This document shows, in pieces, positions 33,551-45,457 of a stretch of DNA of 64,000 nt. Origin of the DNA: Immersiella caudata. Taxonomy: Eukaryota; Ascomycota; Sordariomycetes; Sordariales; Lasiosphaeriaceae. The DNA lies in assembly GCA_030512335.1 (NCBI GenBank), contig JAULSU010000007.1, forward strand, positions 682,001 through 746,000, written 5' to 3'. The notes below the pieces were generated by a model, which was given only the letters and a program-made list of their open reading frames with translations, had not been told where the DNA came from and did no database searches. Each line of letters begins with the position of its first letter. The stretch's first letter is position 1. The position numbers and the translations under genes were made by a program.

Positions 33551-34498
33551 CTATAACCAGCTGCTTATTTCCTTGTCTGTCCACTCCCACAGTTGCTCAC
33601 CCAACGCCGGATCTTGCGCTGCCCCGACCAGCATCACGCCGACCGGGTCGTAGACGGCGCCATTCGTCAACTCGTCTTTATCAACCGTGGCAACCCAAAT
33701 CTGGTTCAGTGCGCCCTCCTCCGTGCTCACCATGCCGCCGCCCGCAAAAAGCCCCATTGCCCTGGTCAACCACTGGTCGCAAAACCTCATACTCGAAAGA
33801 ATCTCCGTCTCCACAAACCCCGGACAGACACTCACGCTCACCACGCCAGGATGCCTCTTCGCCAGCTCCCGCGCATACACGACATTGGCCAGCTTGCTCT
33901 CGGCATACCGCAGCCATCTCCAAAGCACGAAATAGTCCCCAATACCCGCACCCCAGCCTGTTCCATCCCCTTTCCCCTTGCACTTGATCCCCTTCGCCTC
34001 CAGCGGGATCCCCCAGAACGCCGCGCGAAACGCAAAGCTCGACACGCTCACCACCCGCCCGTTGCACGCCTCCAACAGCGGCATCAGCTTTGTCGCCAAC
34101 AGCGCGTGCCCCACGTGGTTCGTCCCAAAGTGAACTTCATACCCATCCTTGGTCCTCGCCGGCGGAGCCGCGGCGATTCCAGCATTGGCCAGCAACACGT
34201 CTAGTTTGGTTTCCCGCGCCAGAACGGTCTCAGCGGCGGAGACGACCGATGCGAGATCAGCGAGGTCTATTGGAAGAAAGGTGGCGCGGACAGCGCCGGA
34301 TGTGAGCGTGGAGATTTCGGCGATGACAGCGTCTGCGGCGGAAGCGCGGCGCCCGGAGATGTAGATATGTGCGGGGGAGAGGCGTGCGAGCGCTAGCGCC
34401 GAGGCGCGGCCTAGGCCGGAGGTGGCGCCAGTGATGAGGATGACCTGGCCAGTGAGCGGCTGGGTGTCGGTCGGCGGGCCGCGAGGGGGAGAAGCCAT
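33551..34498 (-). CDS. Short-chain dehydrogenase/reductase (retinol dehydrogenase-like)
   Basis: This intronless gene encodes 315 aa. The classical SDR layout is clear: the Rossmann motif TGATSGLG at residues 23-30, an adenine-pocket Asp (PIDLAD), NAG at 105-107, the catalytic Ser in VSVSSFAF, and Tyr198-x3-Lys202 (YAESK). After it comes CPGFVETEI. A ~25-residue insert between Ser and Tyr (KGIKCKGKGDGTGWG region) lengthens the protein slightly. It resembles the fungal relatives of retinol dehydrogenase 11-14, which reduce lipophilic ketones or aldehydes with NADP(H); the true substrate is unknown. Arg49-Arg51 after the second beta strand (SGRRAS) favours NADP(H). Confidence 0.9.
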   Translation of the reverse strand: MASPPRGPPTDTQPLTGQVILITGATSGLGRASALALARLSPAHIYISGRRASAADAVIAEISTLTSGAVRATFLPIDLADLASVVSAAETVLARETKLDVLLANAGIAAAPPARTKDGYEVHFGTNHVGHALLATKLMPLLEACNGRVVSVSSFAFRAAFWGIPLEAKGIKCKGKGDGTGWGAGIGDYFVLWRWLRYAESKLANVVYARELAKRHPGVVSVSVCPGFVETEILSSMRFCDQWLTRAMGLFAGGGMVSTEEGALNQIWVATVDKDELTNGAVYDPVGVMLVGAAQDPALGEQLWEWTDKEISSWL

Positions 34499-35275
34499 TG
34501 GTCGGGGCTTGGCGGATTTTTGCGCTCACCACTCTCTGACTACCTTAAAATGCAGGCTCAAGGCGAGATCGGTGGGAAATACTGGCAACGGCGACGAAAA
34601 CTAGAGTTTGGAATGCTTTCCTTTTTATCAGGGTGCCGACTCTGGCCCTAGGATCCTTCAACGTATCCTGGCCAATGGCGTTGTGCCGCAGCGGGCTTCT
34701 CGCCATCTACTGCGCCCGACTCGCGAGTGCTACCTACTTACCGCCTCTGTTCCAGGAGCAGACCACGCAATCAATCCGTGAAAGTACCAAGCAAGTCCTC
34801 TATCCCAAATGGCAATGAAGACGAAAGAGACAGTTTTCCCTTGACAGCATGTTGTTTCGAAATTCAGGAGTTGCCGTCCTGAGGGCATCTCAAAATCATG
34901 ATTCGGCGAGAAAAACAAGAGGAAAGCAGAAGAAAGCGAGGAGAAGAATAAATCAGGGAGAGTATTGAAGAGGAATTGCACCAGGAGTGGAGTCAAACAT
35001 GACATACTTTGTGTACTGTGAGAGACGCTCTCCCCAGCGCGCGCTGAAGTGTCAAGACAGGCTAAGTTACGGCGTAGCGGTGTTGAGTTTTGTGGCATGA
35101 TGGAAGGTAGCATACAAGGACAGCCAAGAGCATCAACACTAGTTCCCTCGCAGACTGCCTTGTGTCAAGGTGCACCCATCATCCGTAAGATCTCATCACG
35201 TCAGACTCGTACCAAACAAACACCCCATTCGACGCTTTCCAATGCAACCGTACCCTTAGCTATGCTCACTACCAT
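34499..35275. promoter_or_regulatory. Interval between SDR start and FMN reductase stop
   Basis: These 777 bp hold the presumed SDR promoter. I see no gene, repeat or RNA in it; the 127-codon frame on the minus strand has no recognisable feature. Confidence 0.5.
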
Positions 35276-35905
35276 CTACTGCTGCACCTCCTCCGCCGCA
35301 AGCAACACCCTCACCTCCTCAAATGCCTTCAGTATCTCATCTGCCTTCTCCTTCCTCCACAGCTCCTCTGACTCTGCGCCCAACTCCCCCTTCAACATGG
35401 CCCCGAACAGATCAGGTCCCTGCGCCCCCTTAAACTGCAACTGCGGCTTCGTTTCCGCAACCCTCAACCCCATCTTGCCCAGTACATGCGCCGCCTGCTC
35501 CGACGCGAAAGAGCCTCCCTGGATCCCGTAGCTCACGATCGCCACCGGCTTGCCCTTCCACTCGTGCATGAGATAGTCAATAGCGTTCTTGGTGGCTCCA
35601 GTGAGGCCGTAGTTGTACTCCGGGATAACAAGAACGTAACCATCATGACGCTTGATCTCATTGCTCCAGGCTATGCTGAGTGCGTTGGAATACTGCGGTC
35701 CGTCGGGCTGGGCCGGGTTGATCATGCCTGGGATAACGGCTTCATCATAGACGGGGAGTTTGAACTCGCCCAGGTCGACAGGCGAGAGGGTTATGTTGTT
35801 TGTCTTGGCCGGCTCGTCGAGAAGAGACTTGACCACGGCGGAAACATGAGGCCCGACGCGAGGCGTACGGGTACTCGTGGTGATGATGGCGATTGACTTG
35901 GACAT
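35276..35905 (-). CDS. NADPH-dependent FMN reductase-like flavoprotein
   Basis: This single exon encodes 209 aa, a flavodoxin-like fold (PF03358 type). The FMN phosphate loop is ITTSTRTPRVG near the N-terminus. VIPEYNYGLTGATKNAIDYL (residues ~100-120) is the family's isoalloxazine-binding segment, and VSYGIQGGSFASEQA follows. These enzymes reduce FMN, quinones or azo dyes with NAD(P)H in the cytosol, often in oxidative-stress defence; substrate here is not known. The frame is open 34 codons further upstream, but the ATG at 35905 starts exactly at the first beta strand (MSKSIAIITTS), as in homologues, so that start was chosen. Confidence 0.88.
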   Translation of the reverse strand: MSKSIAIITTSTRTPRVGPHVSAVVKSLLDEPAKTNNITLSPVDLGEFKLPVYDEAVIPGMINPAQPDGPQYSNALSIAWSNEIKRHDGYVLVIPEYNYGLTGATKNAIDYLMHEWKGKPVAIVSYGIQGGSFASEQAAHVLGKMGLRVAETKPQLQFKGAQGPDLFGAMLKGELGAESEELWRKEKADEILKAFEEVRVLLAAEEVQQ

Positions 35906-36801
35906 TTTGTATATATCCTTGTGTGTAGATGGTATGATCTGGGGCTTGACTTGTTGTGGAGCTCTTGTTGCGTTGTTATTCCACGATCTTGGTCCTCTAC
36001 GAGTCAAGGGAAGACAAGGGATTTATACAGAATTGCCCTTGTCAAGACAGGAGAACATGGCAAGGCACATAGGGTCATGGACGGTGGACTGCAATCAACA
36101 AAGCGCCCGCAGAATTTGTAATCGAGGATTGTTAATAATGGCGGCGGATGATATCCCCACCTCCCATTGACCCTTCGCTGGGCGCTCGTCTGGCGGGAGA
36201 ACCCGTTGCATCATTTTGCTTGATTAGTATGTAGTCGAGACAGGTTGTTGGGCTTCTCCGCGCGCGGAAGGGATGCGAATGGCTTCGCCGCGCGGGCTGA
36301 GTGTCGCCTATGGAAGTCTCCGCGGTCTGGGTCGCGCGCGGGAATGCTTGCTGAGGCTAGAGCTAAAGTCTGGCCCTTGGTTGGCCATGCGTAGGCAGGG
36401 CGAGCCGGGTTGTCCATGGAAAGGGAAGGTCGTGGCGGCATGAGTAATCAATCAGGCCCACCAAACACTCGCTGCCCAGGTACGCCCTTTGCGACCTATC
36501 TCCGATCGGTGATGGGTGCTTGCACGTGCACAGTACATGCACAATACCGGAGATTTTAACGATTTGAGCTCCATAGTATCAGACCGTAGGCTCGGCGAGC
36601 TGATCGCGACAACACCTTTAGAGCTGGGATGGAAGTTTATGGCATCAACCGCGCAGGGGTTCCTCACGTTATGCTCAAATGCGAAGATATGGGCCCGCGG
36701 AGATTTGATCTTTTTTTGATGATTCAGCGGCGGTACTGGCTGAGCCGTCTACGGTTCAGTAACGTACAATCCAGCCTTCACCCAGCGGCTACGCAGAGGC
36801 T
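35906..36801. promoter_or_regulatory. Interval between FMN reductase start and CCT2 stop
   Basis: This 896-bp interval contains a 10-bp palindrome, TGCACGTGCA, at 36521-36530 with an E-box (CACGTG) core, about 620 bp upstream of the FMN reductase ATG. No coding gene is evident. Confidence 0.5.
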
Positions 36802-38562
36802 CTAGTGCCTCTCTCGCCTCCTGGGGGCAGCTCTTATTATGTCGTCGACGCGCAGAAGCAGCTATATATAGACTTGGTTAGTGGCTGTGGCGGAAGGTGC
36901 TCAGATCCGAGACTTACTTCAGCTGCCTCGCTGGCCGAGTTAACGACTGCTTTCTTGAGCTTGTAGCTCTCAATAACTCCAAGTTCCCTCATGTCTGTGA
37001 TTCCACCTCCTGGCGTTGTCAGGTCCAGCCCGTAGGTAGTCATTCCATCATAAATTGCCTTGCGGAGCCTTGCTACCAAATCGCCAGAATCCAGGCCGGC
37101 ATTGTCCGCAAGAATAGTGGGAAGCTGTCGCAGGGCAACCGCGAAAGCAGCCACCGCAGTCTGTCGCTTACCCTCGACTCTGGTGGCGGCAACCTCAACG
37201 GCTTTGGCCATGAGCATCTCAGCACAGCCTCCTCCCAGAGTGGTGCGCGGCTCCTTGACAGTCTGCGAGAGAACCGCCAGTGCGTCGTGCAGACTGCGCT
37301 CTGCCTCGTCGAGCAACTGTTCGCTTGCTCCACGCAGTACGATCGTGCACGCCTGACCGGCGGCCACGCCCGAAAACTTGATCAAGGTATCCTCACCAAT
37401 GAGGACCTCCTCAATGAGATCGCAGTGTCCGAGTCTGACCTGGTCTGGGTGGTCAAAGGTGGACGCTATCTCTCCACCGCTGACCAAAGCCAAGCGCTCG
37501 ATGCCATCAAAATCAGCATGTTCAATCGACATGATGCCAGCATCCGTGAAAAGCTGCTCGGGCCAGTTGTAAATCAGCTGCCGGTTGATGAAGCAGTTGA
37601 TGCCGTGCGCCTTGATTTTCTCGACCTTGGCTTTCATCTTATCCTTCTCGGCTTTCTCCAGATCGGCCAGCTTGCTCGTGGACGTAACCTTCACCCGTGC
37701 GCCGAAAATCTTGACCTTGTCGGTATCCATAGATGTGTTGGCAATGAGAATCTTGGCCTTCTCCAGCCGTTTCGGCTGGTTGACACCAATCTTCTTGTCC
37801 AGAATGAAACCCTCATCCAAATACGATTCACTGAGCTTGCCACCGGCCTTCTTGATGATTTGGATGTGGCTGAGATCTGAAGAGCCCTTTAGCCGCAAGA
37901 CGGCGTCGACAGCCAGTTTAGAAAAGTGATCCCTGTCCTGGGCGAGAACTTTGGAGCTAAGGGTTGTCCGCGCAATGGCGAGAAGATCCTGCTTGAATGC
38001 CTCTGGATTCTTGCTGTGATCGACAGCCGAGTTCTCGAGAGCTTTTAGAGCGGCCTGACTGGCTATCCGGTACCCCTCAATGATTGTCTGGGGGTGGATC
38101 TTCTTGTCGACGAGCTTCTCAGCCTCCCGAAGAAGCTCAGCAGCAAGCACGGCGACCGAAGTAGTGCCGTCTCCGACCTCGTCATCTTGCACCTTCGAAA
38201 TATTAACGAGAACTTTGGCGGCGGCGTTGTCGAGGGCGATGGACTTGAGAATAGTAGCGCCGTCGTTTGTGACCATGATATCGCCGGTGGATCTAGCGAT
38301 TTGACGTCAGTGCACTGCATCCCTCAGGATAACGGACAAATTGCATACGCAGACTGCAAGATCTTGTCCATGCCCTTTGGCCCAAGTGTGCTCTTGACCA
38401 GGTCGCCTACTGCGATGGCGCCGACGAAGGCGCTGAGACGAGCATTCTCGCCCTTCTCCTCGGTGGTGCCCTCGTCAAAGATCTGGGTTGGACTGAACGA
38501 AGACTACGCTCTGGTTAGCGGGGTTGCGCCGTGGCAGACGATTGCAAGGAGTTGCTCACCAT
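36802..38562 (-). CDS. CCT2: Chaperonin TRiC/CCT subunit beta
   Basis: This is one of eight subunits of the cytosolic chaperonin that folds actin and tubulin. Exons 38562..38560, 38503..38349, 38292..36918 and 36861..36802 give 530 aa, the standard length. The N-terminus MSSFSPTQIFDEGTTEEKG is typical of CCT beta. ATP-site motifs are present: LGPKGMDK, MVTNDGATIL (from residue 59), GDGTTS (93-98) and GGGCAEML. The C-terminus LLRVDDIIRAAPRRRERH is a CCT2 hallmark and comes from the short last exon. The first coding exon is just the ATG; its intron ends at GCGTAG, the only acceptor that yields SSFSPTQ. All three introns are 56 nt. It diverges from PRT1. Confidence 0.95.
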
Positions 38563-39175
38563 GGCGATGCGCTGGCTGTTTGCACGGAACGTAGCCTTGG
38601 TATGGGGGAGAGCTTCGTCGTGAACTGTACTCGTTAAGGCGGGGTGTGGGGATGCAGGCAGCTTTTGCAATCAGGCACCGCTTCCAGCGCAAGCTTCCCA
38701 CGGACTTTTCGCGATGGAAGCGGCAGAAAAGAAGGAGCTGCGGCTCACCGCCTTGTCTGGCAGCTGGCACCGTTCCGTCGGCAGCTGTTGCCCCTCGTCC
38801 CGCAACAACCCTCATGTCTTTCTCTAGCTTTTTCTTTCATGATTCTATCACCCCACAGTTGGAGTTTGCAAACAGCAAAGTACAACCGAACTTCCCCTCA
38901 AGTCAGTTTCATCAGCTACATGTTCCAGAAGACTGTTAGGGCTCCAACTTGCTCGTCATCAGGTGCTGGGACTCATATTCGCTGCCCGGTCTTAAAGTGG
39001 GGCAACTTTTTTCAGCCTGCATTCGAGACTCCCGAACCCCACCACAGTCTGCGCAACGCACAAAATCTCGTCAATCTTCACCAACGTCAAGCAGCCCCGC
39101 GACGAGCGTCAGCACCACCTAGAGGAAAGAATAACACCGGAACCCACTCTAGAGTCCGATAGAATTTCGCCCAGC
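38563..39175. promoter_or_regulatory. Divergent promoter region, CCT2 / PRT1
   Basis: This 613-bp interval separates the start codons of two highly expressed, conserved genes. It holds pyrimidine-rich patches (about 38815-38850). A shared promoter is plausible but inferred from geometry alone. Confidence 0.55.
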
Positions 39176-41545
39176 ATGGCGCCGTCATTCGACCATCTCC
39201 GCGAGGAGGACCTCGACGAAGAGGATTTCGACATGGACGAGGTGGACATCTCGGATCTTCGCGAAAAATACGAAGTTCAACTTGAGCAGGGCTATGACAC
39301 ATTCGTCGTCATCGATGGCCTTCCTGAAGTCACGGAGGACCAAAAGCCGAAGCTGGTCAAATTCTTGCTGAAGAAGTTGAACACGGTGGGCAAGACCCGG
39401 GAAGATTTGATCTTCATGCCCATGGGAGAGGATGGGAAGTCGCTTAGGTATGGAGAACGCCAGCTTGCAGCCATGTGTGCGCAAAGCGCGAGCGAAGCTA
39501 ATATGGCGCATCCAGATTTGCTTTTGTCGAGTACTCGTCTGCTGCCGAGGCCGCGGCGGCCGTTAGGCAGCTGGATTTGGTCGCCCTCGACAAGAAGCAC
39601 ACCCTGCGCGTTAACAAACTGACAGATGTCGACCGATATGGAAGAGAGGGCCGCATTGACGACGAGTACACCCCCCCGAATATTGAGCCTTTCCAAGAAA
39701 AAGAGCACCTCCGCTCCTTCTTGGCAGACCCGAGCGGTCGCGGCAGAGACCAGTTTGTTCAGTACAAGGGCGAGACCGTGGGCGTCTACTGGAACAGCGA
39801 GAAGGATCAACCGGATCCCGTCGTGGAGCGCCAGCACTGGACCGAGGCCTTCGTGCAGTGGTCACCTCTGGGCACATATTTGACATCAGTTCACGCTCAG
39901 GGTGTGCAGCTTTGGGGAGGTCCATCTTGGTCGCGACAGAGGCGTTTCCCGCATCCCTTCGTCAACCTTGTCGCTTTCTCGCCCGATGAGAAGTATATTG
40001 TGACTTGGTCTAACCGACCGATCTCTATTCCCGATGAAGGACACCCCGCTCTGAGTCTGGATGACGACGGCAAGAACTATGTGATCTGGGATATCGAGAC
40101 CTCCAAGCCTATCCGTTCGTTTGCGCAGCTCGACACGCCAGCGGCTGTCGATGAGCACGGCGTGAAGAAGCCGCAAAAGTTCCCCTGGCCCGCGTTCAAG
40201 TGGTCCGCGGATAGCAAGTATGTCGCGAGGTTGAACCAAGGCTCTTCTATTTCGGTCTACGAGTTGCCCAGGATGAATCTCCTCGACAAGACCGCTATCA
40301 AGATCGAGGGCGTGATGGACTTTGACTGGGCCCCCTCAACCCCGCAGAGAGACGGCTTCAAGACATACGAACAACTCTTCTGCTTCTGGACCCCCGAAAT
40401 CGGCAGCAATCCTGCCAAGGTCGGCCTCATGAGTATTCCCTCGAAGGAGATCGTCCGCACCCTCAACCTCTTCAGCGTATCGGATGCCAAACTACACTGG
40501 CAGTCGGATGCTGCCTACCTCTGCGTCAAGGTCGACAGGCACTCCAAATCCAAGAAGTCCCAGGCAACCACGCTGGAGATCTTCCGTGTCAAAGAGAAGG
40601 GTGTTCCAGTTGAAGTTGTTGACACCATCAAGGACACAGTTATCAACTTTGCATGGGAACCAAAGGGTGACAGGTTTGTCATCATCACCACCACCGAACC
40701 GGTTGCGGCCACTGCGGTACCTCCCAAGACATCAGTGTCGTTCTTCTGCCCAGAGAAGGCCAAAGGGCAAACCGTGGGCAACTTCAAGCATCTTCGCACC
40801 CTGGAGAAGAAGAACAGCAACGCTATCTTCTGGTCGCCCAAGGGAAGGTTCGTGGTCATCGCTACGATCCACAACCAACAGAGCTCGGACCTCGACTTTT
40901 ATGATCTTGACTTCGAGGGCGAGAAACCAGAATCCGACAAAGACTTGACCGCGAATCTCCAGCTGATGAACACCGCCGATCATTACGGCGTTACTGATGT
41001 CGAGTGGGATCCATCAGGGCGGTTTGTCGCATCCTGGGCGTCGTCATGGAAGCAACAGGTAAGTGGCTGAGCCAATCACCCGATCATTTATGACACTCGC
41101 TGATAGTACATCTTAGATGGAAAACGGTTATCACCTCTACGACTTCAAGGGTGATCAGCTGCGTGAGGAGCCTGTAGAGAAGCTGAAGCAGCTGCTTTGG
41201 CGGCCGCGCCCTCTGACTCTGCTCACTAAAGAAGAGCAGAAGACGATTCGCAAAAACCTCCGCGAGTACTCGAGAGTGTTCGAGCAAGAGGATGCAGAGC
41301 GCATCAACAGCGCCGACGTTGCCGTTGTGGAGCACAGACGCCGTGTCCTCGAGGAGTGGTACGCCTGGCGCGCGGTTACAGAGGAGGAGCTGGTCGAGGA
41401 GCGCGAAGCTCTTGGCCTGCCTCTTGATCCTGTCGCCGAGCTGCTCAAGGCCAAGACTGCCGCCATGGCCCTTGACGAGGAAGAGAAGGTGATCGAGGAG
41501 ATCATGGAGGAGGTCCTCGAGGAGACCGAGGAGGTTGTGAATTAA
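39176..41545 (+). CDS. PRT1: Eukaryotic translation initiation factor 3 subunit B
   Basis: eIF3b is the scaffold of eIF3, which recruits mRNA and Met-tRNA to the 40S ribosome. Exons 39176..39447, 39516..41058 and 41117..41545 give 747 aa. After an acidic N-terminus comes an RRM (about 40-125; TFVVIDGLP as RNP2-like, RFAFVEYSS as RNP1-like; exon join in between). A beta-propeller follows, with family segments VQWSPLGTYL, VHAQGVQLWGG, FPHPFVNLVAFSPDEKYI, FAWEPKGDRF and VEWDPSGRFV. The C-terminal helical region (LWRPRPLTLLTKEEQ onward) binds other eIF3 subunits. Introns are 68 and 58 nt. Length and motif order match filamentous-fungal eIF3b fully. Confidence 0.96.
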
Positions 41546-43954
41546 CTGGCCCACCACTAAATCCGCGGAGAAGTTCTTTTTGATCCGCCGTGGGAAAAGT
41601 TAGCGGTCCTCGGCCTCTCTGGTGTAGTGTTCGTTTTGCAGCGCTTCGGGGTTCATAGACACTGGTACAGTCTAAAGGGTGCACATCACAAAACTGGGAT
41701 GGTAGTTCTCAAGTTTATTTCGTTCTGTTAGGTTACTGGTTCTTGTTGTCGGGACAAACGTCAATGGTGAAGAGCAGTTCAGCGTAGAGCGAACAGCCCT
41801 CGGGCTGGTTGGTGACTCCTGACGTGTATCTCCTGTGCCCCGTACGTGGCCATAGTGGCCATCCGCTTAGACGGCTGACGAAGTGAAGTATGTTTGGTGA
41901 CAAAAGCAATGACCCAAACCAAGGTTGGTCTCGGAGGATTACTGGCAAATTACCCCCCTGGTCCAAACACGACCCCGCTAGTTTCCACAAAACGTTTGAT
42001 GCTGTTGTCGATTTGAGAATGCCGTCGAGGGGCACATTGTGGGCGACGTTTCGAGGCACAAGACAGTTTACAAGCCTTTCCCGTTCTCGGGAATGGGATC
42101 AAGTCTGGGTGTGAGTGATCGACCAACGAGATCTTTGCCGTGCGAAAATAACCAGGGCGAAGATAAAATACCGCTCTAACCTCCCCTGGCCGCGCAGCCA
42201 CTGACGTTGGCACGTACCACTGACAACTTTAATTATCCGTCTTGAGGTTCGTTTACGCGTACCATCCTCTTATAGAGATGTCGGAAAACGAAATGCGATT
42301 ATTTTGAGACGCGCTTGTCGAGGTGGGATGGCACATGTACCTTCCAGATGCCACACGTGGGATACAGTGTGGTTGGGCGGGAACGGGAAAGCAGGGGGTC
42401 CCCCGTTCCGGCTGTGAAGGGGGCTCAACAAAATTTGGCTTAGCTTCCCCCAACAGAAACCGAGAACTTCCCTCGGAAGCAGACAACACCACATCCAAAA
42501 ACTCCATGTGAAATCGAATGCAGCCGAGGATGATGCCTCTTGACTGAACCGAACAGGTGATATCAACATCCCACCAAAAACTACCATTGTGTAGACGGTT
42601 CGGATTCGAACTCATTTTTGAGAGCAACGTCTTTTGTCACTTCATGTCAGTTTCTTGCCCCGCCCCCGCAGTATGATCCCGGTGCGAACCCCCTGTCGAG
42701 CTGCCGAGCCTCCTTCCAGCTCGCTTCACCGTCCAATCTGATAACAGACAATGCCGAGTCGTCAGAGGGGGAAAATATGGCGATAACAAGTGAAAGTCGT
42801 AAATTAACGCACTATACTCTGCGCCCGTGTCTGCTGTGCTCCAAAAACTAGCATGCGGCTTGCTGGGTGCAAGACGCCTGACTGGCCGCAGCGACCGCGA
42901 AAGGCCCCAGCCCCGAATGCCATCCAAGGTGGCTGCAGGAATGTGGGATGATACACAGAGCTAAGACGCAGTGAACTGCGAAAGAAGATCGCCAGCTAGC
43001 CACCAGCAAACTTTTTCGCCCCCACTTTGTTCTAGATAGATCTGGCTGGGCCAATCGTTTGGGCCTCGGCAAGACGGAATCTGGGCTGTTGTCTCACAGC
43101 TTGTCAAGAGTGGGCTGGATCTTCCCCATCCTCCGTCTTGCCTCACCCCCGTTGGTCTGGCATGTGAGACCCATTGCCTTCCGATCCCCCAGAGGCGGTG
43201 AACTCGTTTGGGAATAGACTTTGCGCCAGCGTCTCCTATCACGGACCGAGCATTATGTCTCGAGCAGGTGCTTGTTGCGGTGGGCGGGTTGAGTGCCCCG
43301 CAGGTCTCCAGTAAAGTGGCCCAAGACTGCTCCTGTGGCACCCATCCATGCAGTTCGCCAGTGGCGGCACCGCCTGGGCTCTCTCAACCTTTAGCAGCGC
43401 GAACACGGTGGCAAAGCGGTTTGCTTTAGAAGGGGCAGCAGCCCGGATGTTGCTGTTGTCACTGTTTGATCTTTTGGACAGTGTTGTGACAGGCAAATCA
43501 GGTTGATAGGTGTTTGGCAACTTTGTTCGGTTCGGGGAGTTTTTTTCGGCCAGCCCAGACCAGACCCGGGACGTGCCCCGTTTGTTGCAGCAGCCCAACA
43601 AATCAAGCAGAGTCGACCCACGGGAAAAGGAGCACCTGGCAAAATTTCTCGAGACCCTGGAAACGCAAAAGGGTCTTTTGATCTTTTCCCCCCTCATGCC
43701 CAGCCCCCGTTTCTCTGTCTCCCTCCATCGAATTGGAAGCATTTGAGGTGCAAAGGGTCAGTTTGGATTGACCCTGCAAACCCGGTGCTCAACACCATTT
43801 AGTGTTGACTGGATCAGCGCTGAGTTGCCACGCCCTCCACTTGTTGCGCCTCGTCACACACACCTTGGTGAACCGGACTTGCTCCCCGCACCGCCAGTGT
43901 CTTCAATTCTCTCGCCAGCGCGGCATATCTTCCATCCCAGCAGGACCGATAGCC
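41546..43954. promoter_or_regulatory. 2.4-kb interval upstream of the delta-12 desaturase
   Basis: This long non-coding stretch lies between PRT1 and the desaturase. It contains a CACGTG at 42354-42359, CCTCGG hexamers at 42471 and 43064 plus one on the minus strand at 42524, and a short inverted repeat at 43755-43774 (GGGTCA ... TGACCC). No open frame resembles a protein family. The frame of the desaturase stays open 51 codons upstream without an ATG. Confidence 0.5.
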
Positions 43955-45457
43955 ATGGCTCCCGCAAAGTCGACCAGCCGCCAGGCTGCCAAAAACCCCG
44001 CCGTCAAGCGGGCTATCAACACCGATTCCGACTCGTCGCCCTCGACCGCTGATGCGTCACCCGCCGGCTCCCCTCGCCCGTCCGCATCGTCCACCTCTCT
44101 CTCTTCGCTGGCGTCCGAGGCCGAGATCAAGCCCACCAACTATGGCAAGCTCGTCGACACGTACGGCAACGAGTTCAAGGTCCCCGACTTCACCATCAAG
44201 GACATCCGCGATGCCATTCCCAAGCACTGCTACGAGCGCTCGTACGTGCGAAGCATGTCCTACGTCTTCCGCGACATGTTCCTCCTTGCCACGACCTTTT
44301 ACATCTGGCACAACTATGTCACCCCCGCGGTGATTCCGTCCAAGGCGGTGCGTGCTGCGTTGTGGGGTGTGTATGCCTTCGCTCAAGGGTTGTTCGGCAC
44401 TGGCCTGTGGGTGCTTGCCCACGAGTGCGGACACGGCGCTTTCTCGCCTTCACAGAGATTCAACAACATCGTTGGCTGGGTCCTTCATTCGTCGCTCCTC
44501 GTCCCCTACTTCAGCTGGCAGATGAGCCACAGCAAGCACCACAAGGCCACCGGCAACATGGAGCGTGACATGGTCTTCGTCCCTCGCACCAGGGAGCAGC
44601 AGGCCACTCGCATCGGCCGCCTGGCTCACGAGCTTGCCGAGCTGACCGAGGAGACGCCCATCTATACCCTCATCCACCTTCTCGGCCAGCAGTTGATCGG
44701 ATGGCCCAACTACCTGATGACCAACATCACTGGCCACAACTACCATGAGAGGCAGCGAGAGGGCCGCGGCAAGGGCAAGAAGAACGGCTTTGGCGGCGGC
44801 GTGAACCACTTCGATCCTCGCACCCCCCTGTACGAGAACAAGGATGCCTGGCTTGTCGTCATGAGCGACATCGGCATCGCAATTGCTGGTTCCGTCCTCT
44901 TCTACCTCGGCCAACGCTTTGGCTGGGCGAACATGGCGGTCTGGTACTTCCTGCCGTACTTGTGGGTGAACCACTGGCTCGGTAAGAAGAGATGCGCCCA
45001 GAATCCCGAATGACGTGAGTAGAGAGATAGCTGACAACCAACTTTAGTTGCCATCACCTTCTTGCAGCACACCGATCCCTCGCTTCCCCACTATACCGCC
45101 GACCAGTGGAACTTTGTTCGCGGCGCTGCTGCAACCATCGACCGCGAGTTCGGCTTCATTGGTCGCCACCTCCTCCACGGCATCATTGAGACCCATGTGC
45201 TGCACCACTACGTGAGCACCATTCCCTTTTATAACGCGGATGAGGCGACCGAGGCTATCAAGCCCGTCATGGGCGAGCACTACCGCTCCGACACCGCCGA
45301 GGGCCCGATCGGTTTTATCAAGGCCATATGGAAGAGCGCCAGATGGTGCCAGTGGGTTGAGCCCAGCGAGGGCGCTGTTGATGGTGGAAAGGGCATTCTC
45401 TTCTTCAGGAACCGCAACGGTCTCGGCACCAGGCCGATGAAGATGGCTGCTCAGTAA
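43955..45457 (+). CDS. Delta-12 (oleate) fatty acid desaturase
   Basis: This ER membrane enzyme introduces the second double bond, oleoyl to linoleoyl, using cytochrome b5. Exons 43955..44981 and 45048..45457 give 478 aa. Three His boxes ligate the di-iron centre: HECGH (156-160), HSKHH (192-196) and HVLHH (392-396). Hydrophobic pairs lie before box 1, between boxes 2 and 3, and at ~315-345. The Ser-rich N-terminal 55 residues are longer than in plants but usual in ascomycetes. The intron splits the Val343 codon. Box spacing fits delta-12 rather than delta-9 enzymes. A delta-15/omega-3 activity cannot be excluded from sequence alone, as fungal paralogues are close. Confidence 0.93.

Noticed and set aside
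35906..36007. 34-residue N-terminal extension of the FMN reductase
   Set aside because: Homologous proteins start at the first beta strand; the extension is probably leader sequence.
36897..37880. 327-codon open frame on the plus strand
   Set aside because: It lies wholly antisense to CCT2 and mirrors its codon pattern; no domain is seen.
42590..42630. TTCGAA-containing segment suggestive of a tRNA T-loop
   Set aside because: The flanking bases cannot form a T stem and no D or anticodon arm is found at the right distance.
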